64,000 nucleotides of DNA from Pelagibacterium sp. 26DY04 (GTDB lineage: Bacteria; Pseudomonadota; Alphaproteobacteria; Rhizobiales; Devosiaceae): contig NZ_CP101731.1 of assembly GCF_031202305.1 (NCBI RefSeq), positions 1,984,001 to 2,048,000 of the forward strand. The letters are read 5' to 3'. A program made the position numbers and the translations under genes. The notes beneath the pieces are model-generated. The model did no database searches, was not told the DNA's origin, and saw only the letters and a program-made list of their open reading frames with translations. Of the stretch, positions 31,111 to 40,318 are shown in pieces; within the stretch, counting starts at the first letter, position 1, and each line of letters begins with the position of its first letter.

Positions 31111-31608
31111 ATGGCAAAGATCTCACAGGTCGATCAGGACCTCATCCGCACCATCGCCGAACTCGTCAACGAAGCCAATCTGGCCGAAATCGAACTGGAG
31201 CAGGATGATTTCCGCATCCGCGTGACCCGCACCTTCGCCAAGGAGGTGGTTCAGGTGGCAGCTCCTGGCTACGCTGCGCCCGCCGCCCCTGCGGCCCCGG
31301 CCGCGCCCGCCGCTACGAGCGCCTCTGCAGCCACCACCCCTGCCGCCCCGGCGGCCGAGGATCTCGCCTCGAGCCCCAATACGCTGACCTCGCCCATGGT
31401 GGGCACCGCCTATCTCGCCCCCGAACCCGGCGCCAAGCCTTTCGTCGAAGTTGGCGCCAAGGTCTCCGAAGGGCAGACGGTTCTGATCATCGAAGCCATG
31501 AAGACCATGAACCAGATTCCGGCGCATAAATCGGGCACCGTCACCCGATTGCTTGTCGATGACGCCACGCCGGTCGAATACGGCGAACCCCTCGTCGTCA
31601 TCGAATAA
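31111..31608 (+). CDS. accB: Biotin carboxyl carrier protein of acetyl-CoA carboxylase
   Basis: A 165-residue BCCP. An Ala/Pro-rich linker (about residues 50-90) leads into the biotinyl domain with [19 protein letters not shown] and the biotinylated lysine in EAMKTMNQI. The common EAMKMMN has a Thr here, an accepted variant. GGAG precedes the ATG. It carries carboxyl groups from AccC during fatty-acid synthesis. Confidence 0.97.
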   Translation: MAKISQVDQDLIRTIAELVNEANLAEIELEQDDFRIRVTRTFAKEVVQVAAPGYAAPAAPAAPAAPAATSASAATTPAAPAAEDLASSPNTLTSPMVGTAYLAPEPGAKPFVEVGAKVSEGQTVLIIEAMKTMNQIPAHKSGTVTRLLVDDATPVEYGEPLVVIE

Positions 31609-31617
31609 GGCCCGCTG

Positions 31618-32964
31618 ATGTTTTCCAAGGTCCTCATAGCCAATCGCGGCGAGATCGCCCTTCGCATCCTGCGCGCCTGCAAGGAGCTCGGCATTCAAAC
31701 CGTAGCGATCCACTCGCAGGCCGACGCCGACGCCATGCATGTGCGCCTGGCCGACGAAAGCGTCTGTGTCGGCCCCAATCCGGCGCGCGACAGCTACCTC
31801 AACATTCCCTCGATTCTCGCCGCTTGCGAGATCACCGGCGCCGAAGCGGTCCATCCCGGCTACGGCTTCCTTTCGGAAAATGCTCGTTTCGCCCGCATTC
31901 TCGCCGAACACAAGATTTCCTTCATCGGCCCATCTGCCCATCACATCGAAATCATGGGCGACAAGATCCAGGCTAAAAAGACGGCGCTTGAACTTGGCAT
32001 CCCCTGCGTTCCCGGCTCGGCCGGCGCGGTGACCACCGAAGCCGACGCCAAGCGCGTCGCCGCTGAAATCGGCTACCCCGTGCTGATAAAGGCTGCAGCG
32101 GGCGGTGGTGGACGCGGGATGAAGGTTGCCAAGACCGAAGCCGATCTCTCGGTCGCATTCTCGACGGCACGTACCGAAGCCAAGGCCGCCTTTGGTGACG
32201 ACGCCGTCTACATGGAAAAATATCTCGAAAAGCCGCGCCACATCGAAGTGCAAGTGATTGGTGACGGCCAGGGCAACGCCGTCCACCTGGGCACGCGCGA
32301 CTGCTCGCTCCAGCGCCGTCACCAGAAGGTGTGGGAAGAAGCCTCCGCCCCTACCGTTCCTGCTGACGAACAGGCCGAGATTGGTGAGATCTGCGCTGCC
32401 GCCATGCGCAAGCTCAAATACTCCGGCGCCGGCACCATCGAGTTCCTCTACGAGAACGGCGAGTTCTATTTCATTGAAATGAACACCCGCCTTCAGGTCG
32501 AGCACCCGGTTACCGAGCGCATCACCAATTTCGATATCGTCTATGAGCAGATCCGCGTCGCCGCCGGCGAACCCCTCTCGCTCCGGCAGGAAGACGTGAT
32601 GTTCTACGGGCACGCCATCGAAGTGCGCATCAACGCCGAGGACCCGCAGACCTTCGCCCCATCGCCCGGCAAGATCACCTATTACCATCCAGCCGGTGGT
32701 GTGGGCGTGCGCGTCGATGCGGCTGTCTATCAGGGCTATAACATTCCGCCCTATTACGACAGCCTGATCGGCAAGCTGATCGTGCACGGCCGCACCCGGC
32801 CCGAATGCCTGCAGCGCCTCAATCGCGCACTCGATGAATTCATCGTCGACGGGGTCAAGACCACGCTGCCGCTGTTCCGGCGCCTGATCAAGGAACCGGA
32901 CATCCAATCGGGCAATTACGATATTCATTGGCTCGAAAAGTTTCTCGAGGCCAACAAGCAATAG
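31618..32964 (+). CDS. accC: Biotin carboxylase subunit of acetyl-CoA carboxylase
   Basis: A 448-residue ATP-grasp enzyme carboxylating the BCCP biotin. Visible blocks are [24 protein letters not shown] at the start, the glycine-rich loop [27 protein letters not shown], and the metal-binding [20 protein letters not shown] region. It lies 9 bp after accB and is followed by a strong terminator. Confidence 0.98.
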   Translation: MFSKVLIANRGEIALRILRACKELGIQTVAIHSQADADAMHVRLADESVCVGPNPARDSYLNIPSILAACEITGAEAVHPGYGFLSENARFARILAEHKISFIGPSAHHIEIMGDKIQAKKTALELGIPCVPGSAGAVTTEADAKRVAAEIGYPVLIKAAAGGGGRGMKVAKTEADLSVAFSTARTEAKAAFGDDAVYMEKYLEKPRHIEVQVIGDGQGNAVHLGTRDCSLQRRHQKVWEEASAPTVPADEQAEIGEICAAAMRKLKYSGAGTIEFLYENGEFYFIEMNTRLQVEHPVTERITNFDIVYEQIRVAAGEPLSLRQEDVMFYGHAIEVRINAEDPQTFAPSPGKITYYHPAGGVGVRVDAAVYQGYNIPPYYDSLIGKLIVHGRTRPECLQRLNRALDEFIVDGVKTTLPLFRRLIKEPDIQSGNYDIHWLEKFLEANKQ

Positions 32965-32968
32965 GGAG

Positions 32969-32991
32969 AGCGGCCGGTTCGGCCGCTTTTT
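32969..32991 (+). terminator. Intrinsic terminator between accC and aat
   Basis: A perfect 8-bp stem AGCGGCCG / CGGCCGCT with a 3-nt loop runs into TTTTT. It begins just after the accC stop and ends 11 bp before the aat ATG. The aat gene therefore relies on read-through, or on a promoter inside accC. Confidence 0.88.
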
Positions 32992-33002
32992 CGTTCCGCC
33001 GC

Positions 33003-33647
33003 ATGAGCCGAAAAAGCGACCCTTTCGATGTCGAACTGACGCCTGAGCTGATCCTGCGCGCCTATCGTGCCGGCATCTTCCCGATGTCCGAAAGCGCCGA
33101 CGATCCCGATATCTTTTGGGTCAGTCCCCAAATGCGCGGCGTCATTCCGCTTGATGGATTACGAATATCGAAAAGCCTTGCCAAGGCTTTGCGCAAGCAC
33201 TCGTTTTCAGTGGTCGTGGACCGCAATTTCGAAGCAACGATCGAGGGATGCGCAACGGCAGGCTCGGATCGGGACACCACTTGGATCAATCCCGTGATCC
33301 GCGAACTCTATGGCGAACTCTTTGCCATGGGCTATTGCCACACCGTTGAAGTCTATGACGGCACCGAACTGGTTGGCGGCCTCTATGGCCTGGCCATCGG
33401 TGGAGCCTTTTTCGGCGAATCCATGTTCCACCGCCGCACCGATACTTCCAAGATCGCGCTCGTCCACCTCGTTGAACGGCTCAGGGCGGGTGGTTACGCG
33501 CTGCTCGACACCCAGTTCATCACCGATCATCTCGCCTCACTCGGCGCCATCGAAATCCCGCGCGCCATCTATGAAGTGAGGCTTTCGGCAGCGCTGGAAT
33601 TCGACGGCGATTTCTTCGCCTGGGATCGGCTCAATCAGCCAATTTGA
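33003..33647 (+). CDS. aat: Leucyl/phenylalanyl-tRNA-protein transferase
   Basis: A 214-residue N-end-rule enzyme that adds Leu or Phe to proteins with N-terminal Arg or Lys. Family blocks are [46 protein letters not shown] and [17 protein letters not shown]. The ATG at 33003 is preferred to one at 32928, which would lie within accC. The last 17 bp overlap the convergent GyrI-like gene. Confidence 0.96.
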   Translation: MSRKSDPFDVELTPELILRAYRAGIFPMSESADDPDIFWVSPQMRGVIPLDGLRISKSLAKALRKHSFSVVVDRNFEATIEGCATAGSDRDTTWINPVIRELYGELFAMGYCHTVEVYDGTELVGGLYGLAIGGAFFGESMFHRRTDTSKIALVHLVERLRAGGYALLDTQFITDHLASLGAIEIPRAIYEVRLSAALEFDGDFFAWDRLNQPI

Positions 33648-34128
33648 ACGCCAGCGTCGTCACCCATTTTTCCGGATCGGGCTCGCGGCTGGGATCGGTC
33701 TCGTAGATCTCCAGACGGCAAGCGAAATGGTCTCCGTCCACCTCTTCCCGCATGTCGAATTTCTCGCCCACCAGCCGTATCCAGCCGATCAGCATAGCGG
33801 TCGTTTGCATCAGCCCGTCGTAATGGCCGTGCCATTCCAGCGTCACGTACCGCCCTGACGGAAGCGTACCGAACCGCACGCCTTCACCATCATCCCCCGC
33901 CCGCGCCACAGGCACGCCGGCCCCGACATCGTGGGTGTTTTCCATATCGATGCGGCGATAGTTGAAAAAAGGTGCCGCAATCGGTTCGATGCCTTGCTGG
34001 GCGAGATAGCCGAACAGCTTGGGAAAGCCCTGGTCCGCAGGTGTTTGCATCTGGTCCATGCGCACCGTATAGGTGACGTAGGCATAGGTCTGCTCGGGCC
34101 GGTCAATGATCGTTGGCAGGGTCAGCAT
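33631..34128 (-). CDS. GyrI-like (effector-binding) domain protein
   Basis: A 165-residue stand-alone GyrI/effector-binding domain, as found at the C-terminus of AraC- or MerR-type regulators. Typical features are [14 protein letters not shown] at the start, the repeat-like second half beginning [18 protein letters not shown], and [12 protein letters not shown] at the end. GAGGAG precedes the ATG at 34128. No DNA-binding domain is present, so it may be a ligand- or toxin-binding protein. Family call is moderate. Confidence 0.75.
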   Translation of the reverse strand: MLTLPTIIDRPEQTYAYVTYTVRMDQMQTPADQGFPKLFGYLAQQGIEPIAAPFFNYRRIDMENTHDVGAGVPVARAGDDGEGVRFGTLPSGRYVTLEWHGHYDGLMQTTAMLIGWIRLVGEKFDMREEVDGDHFACRLEIYETDPSREPDPEKWVTTLAFKLAD

Positions 34129-34225
34129 CAAACGCTCCTCTTAAGGGCACGCACACTGCGCGCCGTCTCCTCAAGGACGGATGCGGAGCGCCAAACCCGA
34201 CAAGGCCGAAGAGAATTTTCGGCCG

Positions 34226-34606
34226 CTATGCCTGAATCGCGCGACGTTCCTTGGTCTGCTGGGCCACGACAAAGCCCCGTCCGCCGGCAAGCCGGTCTGC
34301 ATTGGGCTTATTGGGATCGACGACCCTCCAGAAAGGAATGGCCTGGGGATCGCCCATCGTCACCGCCGAATGGGCGATGACCGCGATGACCTTCAGATGC
34401 CGTTGCGTGGTCACAGGACAGGTTATGTCCGCGCCATGCTCACGTGCCAATTCCGCCCGGATTTCACCGAGATCGCCCATCTGTCCAACCGGCACCTGCC
34501 GAATCTTGTCGCCAAGCATGTCGACGGTGGGGATGAGCACGCGCTGCGGCTCCATCACCCCGTTGACCGAATGCATGCGCTCGGTGATCTGAACTTTTTG
34601 GCTCAT
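34226..34606 (-). CDS. Conserved hypothetical protein, possibly MGMT-like DNA-binding fold
   Basis: A 126-residue protein. The stretches LGEIRAELAREHGADITCPV and IPFWRVVDPNKPNADRLAGG resemble small proteins annotated as MGMT family (alkylguanine transferase DNA-binding domain), but the methyl-acceptor PCHR motif is absent. Alkyltransferase activity is therefore unlikely. The ATG at 34606 overlaps the DUF2155 stop (ATGA). Function unknown; low confidence in the family assignment. Confidence 0.6.
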   Translation of the reverse strand: MSQKVQITERMHSVNGVMEPQRVLIPTVDMLGDKIRQVPVGQMGDLGEIRAELAREHGADITCPVTTQRHLKVIAVIAHSAVTMGDPQAIPFWRVVDPNKPNADRLAGGRGFVVAQQTKERRAIQA

Positions 34607-35028
34607 TGCGGTCTCTGGCTGGGCGGTGGCACGTCCGAGGTTTGTTTGCAGTCGACGAGCCACACGTCATAAACCGCATTGTCCACGGCGTTAAGCGCCG
34701 GCGAATCGGCGAACATCCATCCGGAAAATATCCGCTTGACGGTCGCCTGCAGGGAGACCTCGTCCACCTGGACAAATGCCGTCTCGCTCTGGGCTTCGCT
34801 GCTGGGGCGCGAATAGCAGGCCCTGGGCGTGAGCTGGAGCGAACCGAACTGCACGGTCTCGTCGATATAGACATCGAACACCGTGATCCGGCCGGTGATC
34901 TTGTCGAGCCCGGTAAATACCGCTACCGGATTGGAGATGGGCTGCGCATGAACCGGCGGTGCACCCGCCACAAGGCCTATGGCGAGGGCCATACTCCGGC
35001 AAAAGGACTTGAGTCGCCGATCGCCCAC
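34603..35028 (-). CDS. DUF2155 domain-containing exported protein
   Basis: A 141-residue protein with a signal peptide (hydrophobic MALAIGLVAGAPPVHAQ, probable cleavage after AHA-like VHA). The DUF2155 core has LDKITGRITVFDVYIDETV, PRACYSRPSSEA and RIFSGWMFADSPALNAV. Two cysteines (in PRACYS and VDCKQ) may form a disulfide. It starts with GTG at 35028. It lies after the NDUFA12 gene, its usual alphaproteobacterial partner. Function unknown. Confidence 0.9.
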   Translation of the reverse strand: MGDRRLKSFCRSMALAIGLVAGAPPVHAQPISNPVAVFTGLDKITGRITVFDVYIDETVQFGSLQLTPRACYSRPSSEAQSETAFVQVDEVSLQATVKRIFSGWMFADSPALNAVDNAVYDVWLVDCKQTSDVPPPSQRPQ

Positions 35029-35042
35029 CGGGCAGCGCCGCC

Positions 35043-35450
35043 TTACTCCGGCGACCAGGCGTCGTAATCGCCCGTCACGCGCGGCCGTGTCTGGTTGTTG
35101 AGGATCGAGCCGTCAGGCCGGTACGCCATCGCGGTGCCCGTGAGGTTGGGCTGATGCGGCTTTTCCCATTCGCGCGGCGTGTAGTCGGCCTGCGAGGGCG
35201 GCACATCGGTACGATAGTGCATCCATCCATGCCAGCCCGCCGGAATGGCCGAGGCTTCGGCCGGACCATTGTAGATCACCCAGCGCCGACCGTCCTTCTT
35301 GCCCTGGTAATAGACATTGCCGAACTCGTCTTCACCGATCCTCTGACCGCGGAGCGCTGTAAACAGCCGTGTCGACATGGTCTGCCCGTGCCACCAGCCG
35401 AAGATTTCGAAGATGAACTGCTTAAAGCCGCCTTGTGCCACGCGATGCAC
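35043..35450 (-). CDS. NDUFA12 family protein (complex I accessory subunit)
   Basis: A 135-residue homologue of the mitochondrial complex I accessory subunit NDUFA12/B17.2. Family stretches are FGWWHGQTMSTRLFTALRG, IGEDEFGNVYYQG, RRWVIYNGPAEASAIPA and WHGWMHYRTD, ending with PREWEKPHQPNLTGTAMAYR. It begins at GTG 35450, or more likely GTG 35441 with AGGG eight bases upstream. The presence of this subunit supports an alphaproteobacterial host. Confidence 0.93.
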   Translation of the reverse strand: MHRVAQGGFKQFIFEIFGWWHGQTMSTRLFTALRGQRIGEDEFGNVYYQGKKDGRRWVIYNGPAEASAIPAGWHGWMHYRTDVPPSQADYTPREWEKPHQPNLTGTAMAYRPDGSILNNQTRPRVTGDYDAWSPE

Positions 35451-35782
35451 CCTGAGCTGTCATGATCTGCGCCTTGGCGTTTAGCACACCCCGTTCGCCA
35501 AGCCTAGGCACGAGAGGCTGTCGATCGCTCGCCACAATGCACAAGATGTTGTGCCTATCGATGCGCCAACAAAAAACACGAGCCCGCCGCAAAAAATCCC
35601 GCTTGACACCTTTTTCGGAGAGTCCGGCACATGACGCTCCGTCGCGAGAGCCAAGCTTTTCGGGCATTTAGCTCGGTTCCTCGACACAGGACTTCATTAA
35701 CTCTCCCTCAAACCGGCTTTGTGACGCCCTCATTACCCTCATGCAGTTTTTTGCACGTTTTCCTCGCTATCCACACTGAAAA
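35451..35782. other. Non-coding spacer between the NDUFA12 gene and nrdJ
   Basis: About 330 bases with no ORF that resembles a protein. A TTGACA hexamer at 35603-35608 lacks a convincing -10 box at normal spacing. I looked for a cobalamin riboswitch, which would suit the B12-dependent nrdJ, and saw no convincing B12 box. The only regulatory candidates are the NrdR-like boxes immediately downstream. Confidence 0.4.
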
Positions 35783-35829
35783 CCACTATATTTAGCTCAT
35801 GCCCATTCCTTGAGCACAAGGGATAGTCG
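35783..35829 (+). promoter_or_regulatory. Candidate NrdR box pair upstream of nrdJ
   Basis: CCACTATATTTAGCTC (35783-35798) fits much of the NrdR consensus ACACTATATATAGTGT. A weaker match, GCACAAGGGATAGTCG, starts exactly 31 bp later (35814-35829), the spacing characteristic of paired NrdR boxes. They lie about 150-200 bp before the nrdJ ATG. The second box is degenerate, so this is a hypothesis. Confidence 0.4.
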
Positions 35830-35982
35830 ATTTGAGGCGATTGACGGTTCGCGGCAGAATCGAAAACAGTCGCTTCAACGGGCCGATTCCGAGGCCCGAT
35901 CAGATCGAACATTGTCGGGAACGACAAGACGCCTGCAGGGGCCGCCAAGGCAGTGGGCAGACCTAAGTTTGGGGATAGACGA

Positions 35983-38900
35983 ATGCAGATAGAACGGCGC
36001 TTCACCACGGCGGGCCAATCCGCCTACGAAGGCATCGAATTCCGCTCGGCGACGAGCGAAATCCGCAATCCTGACGGATCGGTCGTGTTCCGTCTCGAGG
36101 ATATCGCCGTGCCGGCCCAGTGGAGCCAGGTCGCAGCCGACATCATCGCGCAGAAATATTTCCGCAAGGCCGGTGTCGCCAAGGCGCTCAAAAAGGTCGA
36201 GGAGAACGACGTTCCCTCCTGGCTGTGGCGCTCGGTTCCCGACGAAAAGGCCCTCGCCAAGCTCCCCGAAGACGAGCGCTACGGCTCGGAAATGGATTCG
36301 CGTCAGGTCTTTGATCGCCTCGCCGGTACCTGGACCTATTGGGGCTGGAAGGGCGGCTATTTCACCACCGAAGAAGACGCCCGCGCCTTCTATGACGAGC
36401 TGTGCTACATGCTCGCCACCCAGCGTGTCGCGCCCAATTCCCCGCAATGGTTCAACACCGGCCTGCACTGGGCCTATGGCATCGACGGCCCCGGCCAGGG
36501 TCATTTCTATGTCGACCCCTTCACCCACAAGCTCGTGCAGTCCAAATCGGCCTACGAGCACCCCCAGCCCCATGCCTGCTTCATACAGTCCGTCGATGAT
36601 GACCTCGTCAACGAGAACGGCATCATGGATCTCTGGGTCCGCGAGGCGCGCCTGTTCAAATACGGCTCGGGCACGGGCACCAATTTCTCGGCCCTGCGCG
36701 GCTCCGGCGAAAAGCTTTCGGGCGGCGGCAAGTCCTCGGGTCTGATGAGCTTCCTTAAAATCGGCGACCGCGCTGCCGGTGCCATCAAGTCGGGCGGCAC
36801 CACCCGCCGCGCCGCCAAGATGGTGGTGATCGATATCGATCACCCCGATATCGAGGAATACATCAACTGGAAGGTCAAGGAAGAGCAGAAGGTCGCCGCG
36901 CTGGTCACCGGCTCCAAAACCGTCTCCAAGCACCTGAAACTCATCATGAAAGCCGCCGTCAATTGCGAAGGCAATGGCGACGATTGCTTCGATCCCAACA
37001 AGAACCCGGCCCTAAAGCGCGAGGTCAAGGCCGCCAAGAAGGCTCTGGTGCCGGAAAACTACATCTTCCGCGTCATCCAGTTCGCCAAGCAGGGCTATAC
37101 CGATATCGATTTCCCAGTCTACGACACTGACTGGGACAGCGAAGCCTATCTCACCGTTTCGGGCCAGAACTCGAACAACTCCGTTCGTGTCACCGACGAC
37201 TTCCTGCGCGCTGTTGAAGAGGACGGCGATTGGGCGCTGAAGGCTCGCCAGACCGGCAAGGTCACCAAGACGCTGAAAGCCCGCGATCTCTGGGAGCAGG
37301 TCGGCTATGCCGCCTGGGCTTCCGCCGACCCCGGCATCCAATACCACACCACCATCAACGAGTGGCACACCTCCCCCGAAGCCGGCCCGATCAACGCGTC
37401 GAACCCGTGCTCGGAATATATGTTCCTCGACGACACGGCCTGTAACCTGGCATCCATCAACCTGTTGCCCTATCGCGGCCAGGATGGCGTCTTCAACACC
37501 GCCGACTATGAGCACACCGTCCGCCTCTGGACGCTTGTTCTCGAAGTATCGGTGATGATGGCCCAGTTCCCCTCGCGTGCCATCGCCGAGCGCAGCTATC
37601 TCTACCGTACCCTGGGCCTGGGCTACGCCAATATCGGCGGCCTGCTGATGACTTCGGGCATCCCCTATGACAGCGACGAAGGCCGCGCCATCGCCGGAGC
37701 GCTCACTGCCATCATGACCGGCGTTTCCTACGCCACCTCGGCCGAGATTGCCTCGGAACTGGGCGCCTTCAAGGATTACAAGCGCAACGCCAAGCACATG
37801 CTGCGCGTCATCCGCAACCATCGCAACGCCGCTTATGGCAAAGCCGATGGCTATGAGGGCCTTTCGATCACCCCGGTGCCGCTCGACCATGCCGCCTGCC
37901 CCGATCAGAACCTCGTCGCCCGCGCCACTGCCGCTTGGGACGCAGCGCTCGAGTTGGGCGAAAAGCACGGCTATCGCAACGCCCAGGTCTCCGTCATCGC
38001 TCCCACCGGTACTATTGGCCTGGTGATGGATTGCGACACCACGGGCATCGAACCGGACTTTGCGCTCGTCAAGTTCAAGAAGCTCGCCGGCGGCGGCTAT
38101 TTCAAGATCATCAACCGCGCCGTTCCCCAGGCCCTGCGCACTCTCGGCTATTCGGAAGACCAGATCGCCGAGATCGAGGCCTATGCCGTTGGTCATGGGA
38201 ACATGAACCAGGCGCCCGGCATCAATCCGGCAACGCTGGCCACCAAAGGCTTCCCTCAGGACAAGATCGAAGCGCTCAACGCCGCCATGAAGTCGGCCTT
38301 CGACATCAAGTTCGTCTTCAACCAGTGGACGCTTGGCGCTGATTTCCTTAAGGAACTCGGCGTCACGGACGCCCAGCTTTCCGACCCGACATTCGAGCTC
38401 CTGCCCTTCCTGGGCTTCTCGAAAAAGGACATCGAGGCCGCCAACATCCACGTCTGCGGTGCCATGACGCTCGAAGGCGCGCCCTTCCTGAAAGACGAGC
38501 ACCTGCCCGTCTTCGATTGCGCCACCCCGTGTGGCAAGATCGGCAAGCGTTATTTGTCGGTGGAATCCCACATCCGCATGATGGCAGCGGCCCAGCCCTT
38601 CATCACGGGCGCAATCTCCAAGACCATCAACATGCCCAACGACGCCACCGTCGAGGACGCCAAGGAAGCTTACATGCTCTCCTGGAAGCTGGCACTCAAG
38701 GCCAACGCGCTCTACCGTGACGGTTCCAAGCTCAGCCAGCCGCTCAATTCCTCGCTGTTGGCCGACGACGACGAGGATGAAGACGAGGTCGCCGAAATCG
38801 CCGCCCTCCCCGCCGCCGAACGCGTTCCGGCCGTCACCGAACGCATCGTCGAAAAAATCGTCGCACAAGGCCGCGAGCGTATGCCCGACCGCCGCAAGGG

Positions 38901-39669
38901 CTACACCCAGAAGGCGATCGTGGGCGGCCACAAGGTCTATGTGCACACCGGCGAATATGCTGACGGACGCCTGGGCGAGATCTTCATCGACATGCACAAG
39001 GAAGGCGCCGCCTTCCGTGCCATGATGAACAATTTCGCCATCGCCATCTCGATCGGCCTGCAATATGGCGTGCCGCTCGATGAGTTCGTGGAGGCCTTCA
39101 CCTTCACCCGCTTCGAGCCCGCCGGCCTCGTCATGGGTAATGACCACATCAAGAACGCAACCTCGATCCTCGACTATGTGTTCCGCGAGCTGGCCATTTC
39201 TTATCTCGACCGTACGGACCTGGCCCATGTGACCCCGGATGCCGGCGCCACCACCATCGGCAAGGGCGTCTCCGAAGACAACGCCGTCAAGGACCGCTCG
39301 GCCCCTGCTCCGGTCCCGGCAGACAACTTCGTCTCCCGCGGCATGACCCGTGGCCGGGTCAAGGACAAAACCCTGATGCTGGTCGCCTCCTCGGATTACA
39401 AGCCCGCCAATCCGGTCCAAGCCATCCAGGCCCAAACCGTCACGGCCCTCAAGCAGGGCACCGCACTTAAGGCCGACCCGGAAGCCGAAGCCGCCGCAAC
39501 CAAATTGGTGGACGAGGCCCAAGCCAAGGACACCACCACCCTGCGGCTCGAAGCCCAGATGAAGGGATACGTGGGTGAAGCGTGCTCGGAGTGCCAGAAC
39601 TTCACGCTGGTTCGGAACGGGACTTGTCTGAAGTGCGACACGTGTGGCAGCACGACCGGGTGTAGCTGA
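35983..39669 (+). CDS. nrdJ: Vitamin B12-dependent (class II) ribonucleotide reductase
   Basis: A 1228-residue adenosylcobalamin-dependent reductase making deoxyribonucleotides without oxygen dependence. The N-terminal domain leads to the substrate site ([41 protein letters not shown] with active-site Cys, and [20 protein letters not shown]). The C-terminal tail is cysteine-rich ([18 protein letters not shown] then CGSTTGCS), likely the zinc-binding and redox-relay end. I chose the ATG at 35983 ([11 protein letters not shown]) over 35953. No nrdAB genes are seen nearby. Confidence 0.97.
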   Translation: MQIERRFTTAGQSAYEGIEFRSATSEIRNPDGSVVFRLEDIAVPAQWSQVAADIIAQKYFRKAGVAKALKKVEENDVPSWLWRSVPDEKALAKLPEDERYGSEMDSRQVFDRLAGTWTYWGWKGGYFTTEEDARAFYDELCYMLATQRVAPNSPQWFNTGLHWAYGIDGPGQGHFYVDPFTHKLVQSKSAYEHPQPHACFIQSVDDDLVNENGIMDLWVREARLFKYGSGTGTNFSALRGSGEKLSGGGKSSGLMSFLKIGDRAAGAIKSGGTTRRAAKMVVIDIDHPDIEEYINWKVKEEQKVAALVTGSKTVSKHLKLIMKAAVNCEGNGDDCFDPNKNPALKREVKAAKKALVPENYIFRVIQFAKQGYTDIDFPVYDTDWDSEAYLTVSGQNSNNSVRVTDDFLRAVEEDGDWALKARQTGKVTKTLKARDLWEQVGYAAWASADPGIQYHTTINEWHTSPEAGPINASNPCSEYMFLDDTACNLASINLLPYRGQDGVFNTADYEHTVRLWTLVLEVSVMMAQFPSRAIAERSYLYRTLGLGYANIGGLLMTSGIPYDSDEGRAIAGALTAIMTGVSYATSAEIASELGAFKDYKRNAKHMLRVIRNHRNAAYGKADGYEGLSITPVPLDHAACPDQNLVARATAAWDAALELGEKHGYRNAQVSVIAPTGTIGLVMDCDTTGIEPDFALVKFKKLAGGGYFKIINRAVPQALRTLGYSEDQIAEIEAYAVGHGNMNQAPGINPATLATKGFPQDKIEALNAAMKSAFDIKFVFNQWTLGADFLKELGVTDAQLSDPTFELLPFLGFSKKDIEAANIHVCGAMTLEGAPFLKDEHLPVFDCATPCGKIGKRYLSVESHIRMMAAAQPFITGAISKTINMPNDATVEDAKEAYMLSWKLALKANALYRDGSKLSQPLNSSLLADDDEDEDEVAEIAALPAAERVPAVTERIVEKIVAQGRERMPDRRKGYTQKAIVGGHKVYVHTGEYADGRLGEIFIDMHKEGAAFRAMMNNFAIAISIGLQYGVPLDEFVEAFTFTRFEPAGLVMGNDHIKNATSILDYVFRELAISYLDRTDLAHVTPDAGATTIGKGVSEDNAVKDRSAPAPVPADNFVSRGMTRGRVKDKTLMLVASSDYKPANPVQAIQAQTVTALKQGTALKADPEAEAAATKLVDEAQAKDTTTLRLEAQMKGYVGEACSECQNFTLVRNGTCLKCDTCGSTTGCS

Positions 39670-39705
39670 AGCCCCAGCAGAAGCTGTGTGTGTAGGGTTC
39701 GGCAC

Positions 39706-39761
39706 TGTCTTCCCATTATTCCGGGGTGTTCTCCCATTATCACCGGCACTGTTTTCCCATT
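39706..39761 (+). repeat. Three TGTyyTCCCATT direct repeats downstream of nrdJ
   Basis: TGTCTTCCCATT (39706), TGTTCTCCCATT (39727) and TGTTTTCCCATT (39750) start 21 and 23 bp apart, about two helical turns. They lie 36 bp past the nrdJ stop. Such clustered terminal repeats are typical of IS21-type element ends, but no transposase remains here. An orphan IS end is the simplest reading; a regulator array is the alternative. Confidence 0.5.
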
Positions 39762-39801
39762 GCCGCAGTTTGACTGAGTAGTTAGAGCGGCCCGACACAA
39801 G

Positions 39802-39838
39802 AAAAGGCGCGGTTTCCCGGCGGAAATCGCGCCTTTTC
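39802..39838 (+). terminator. Intrinsic terminator downstream of nrdJ
   Basis: AAAAGGCGCG (39802-39811) pairs perfectly with CGCGCCTTTT (39828-39837), and the inner bases TTTCC/GGAAA extend the stem. It is symmetrical, so it can act in both directions. It is about 130 bp past the nrdJ stop, with the TGTyyTCCCATT repeats in between. Confidence 0.85.
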
Positions 39839-40318
39839 ACTCTTAGGGCTAGCTTGCTGCCGTGGAGCCAAGGGACACCGAGCTCATTCTTCTTGCTGCT
39901 TCCGAGCAGCTATTGACTCGGATCGAGCAGGTTCCCTATTGCCGGCCTCTGGATGAACCAAGTCATTCCATCCTAATCCTGCTACCATCAACCTCTAGAG
40001 GTCCCCGTGTCTGTTCTCACCCTTGCCATCGCTGCCCACTCCGCCTCTATTCGACCGGCCCAAGTGTGCACTATTGGTGCAAAGGCGTTTATGGGAACCA
40101 CACCGCTCTCGATCCGGCTGGTGCACCTCATAGGCTGACCGCGCCTTTTGACTGTCACAGGCCTGACCTGAACCAGTCGCCTTTCCTTCAGTACCGCCCT
40201 CCGATCCGCCACCTCTAGCTGTGGCCGTGATCGGCCATCCCGGCTTCCAGCATCATCACCTGCTCCACACGCCGTGGCGCGGGATAGGATGATTATTGCC
40301 GCCGACCAGGACTTCCCC
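39839..40318. other. Non-coding or eroded sequence at the island boundary
   Basis: Nearly 480 bases without a protein-like ORF on either strand. A 118-codon frame (39862-40218) has no family character, and its composition (many Pro, His, Ser) is that of an unselected frame. It marks the change from the compact housekeeping backbone to the decayed region. Confidence 0.4.

Noticed and set aside
31123..32961. A 612-codon open frame opposite accB-accC
   Set aside because: Shadow frame; composition is Gly/Asp/His-rich mirror sequence of the biotin carboxylase, and no start signal or domain is seen.
35830..35980. Cobalamin riboswitch in the nrdJ leader
   Set aside because: Attractive because nrdJ needs B12, and CCGCCAAGGCAGTGGGCAG looked similar to a B12 box, but the conserved riboswitch core could not be found.
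37012..39840. A 942-codon open frame opposite nrdJ
   Set aside because: Antisense shadow of a high-G+C gene; it has no family features, and nrdJ is unmistakable on the other strand.
39862..40218. A 118-codon frame between nrdJ and the AAA gene
   Set aside because: No family character, no convincing ribosome site, and residue use typical of an unselected frame.
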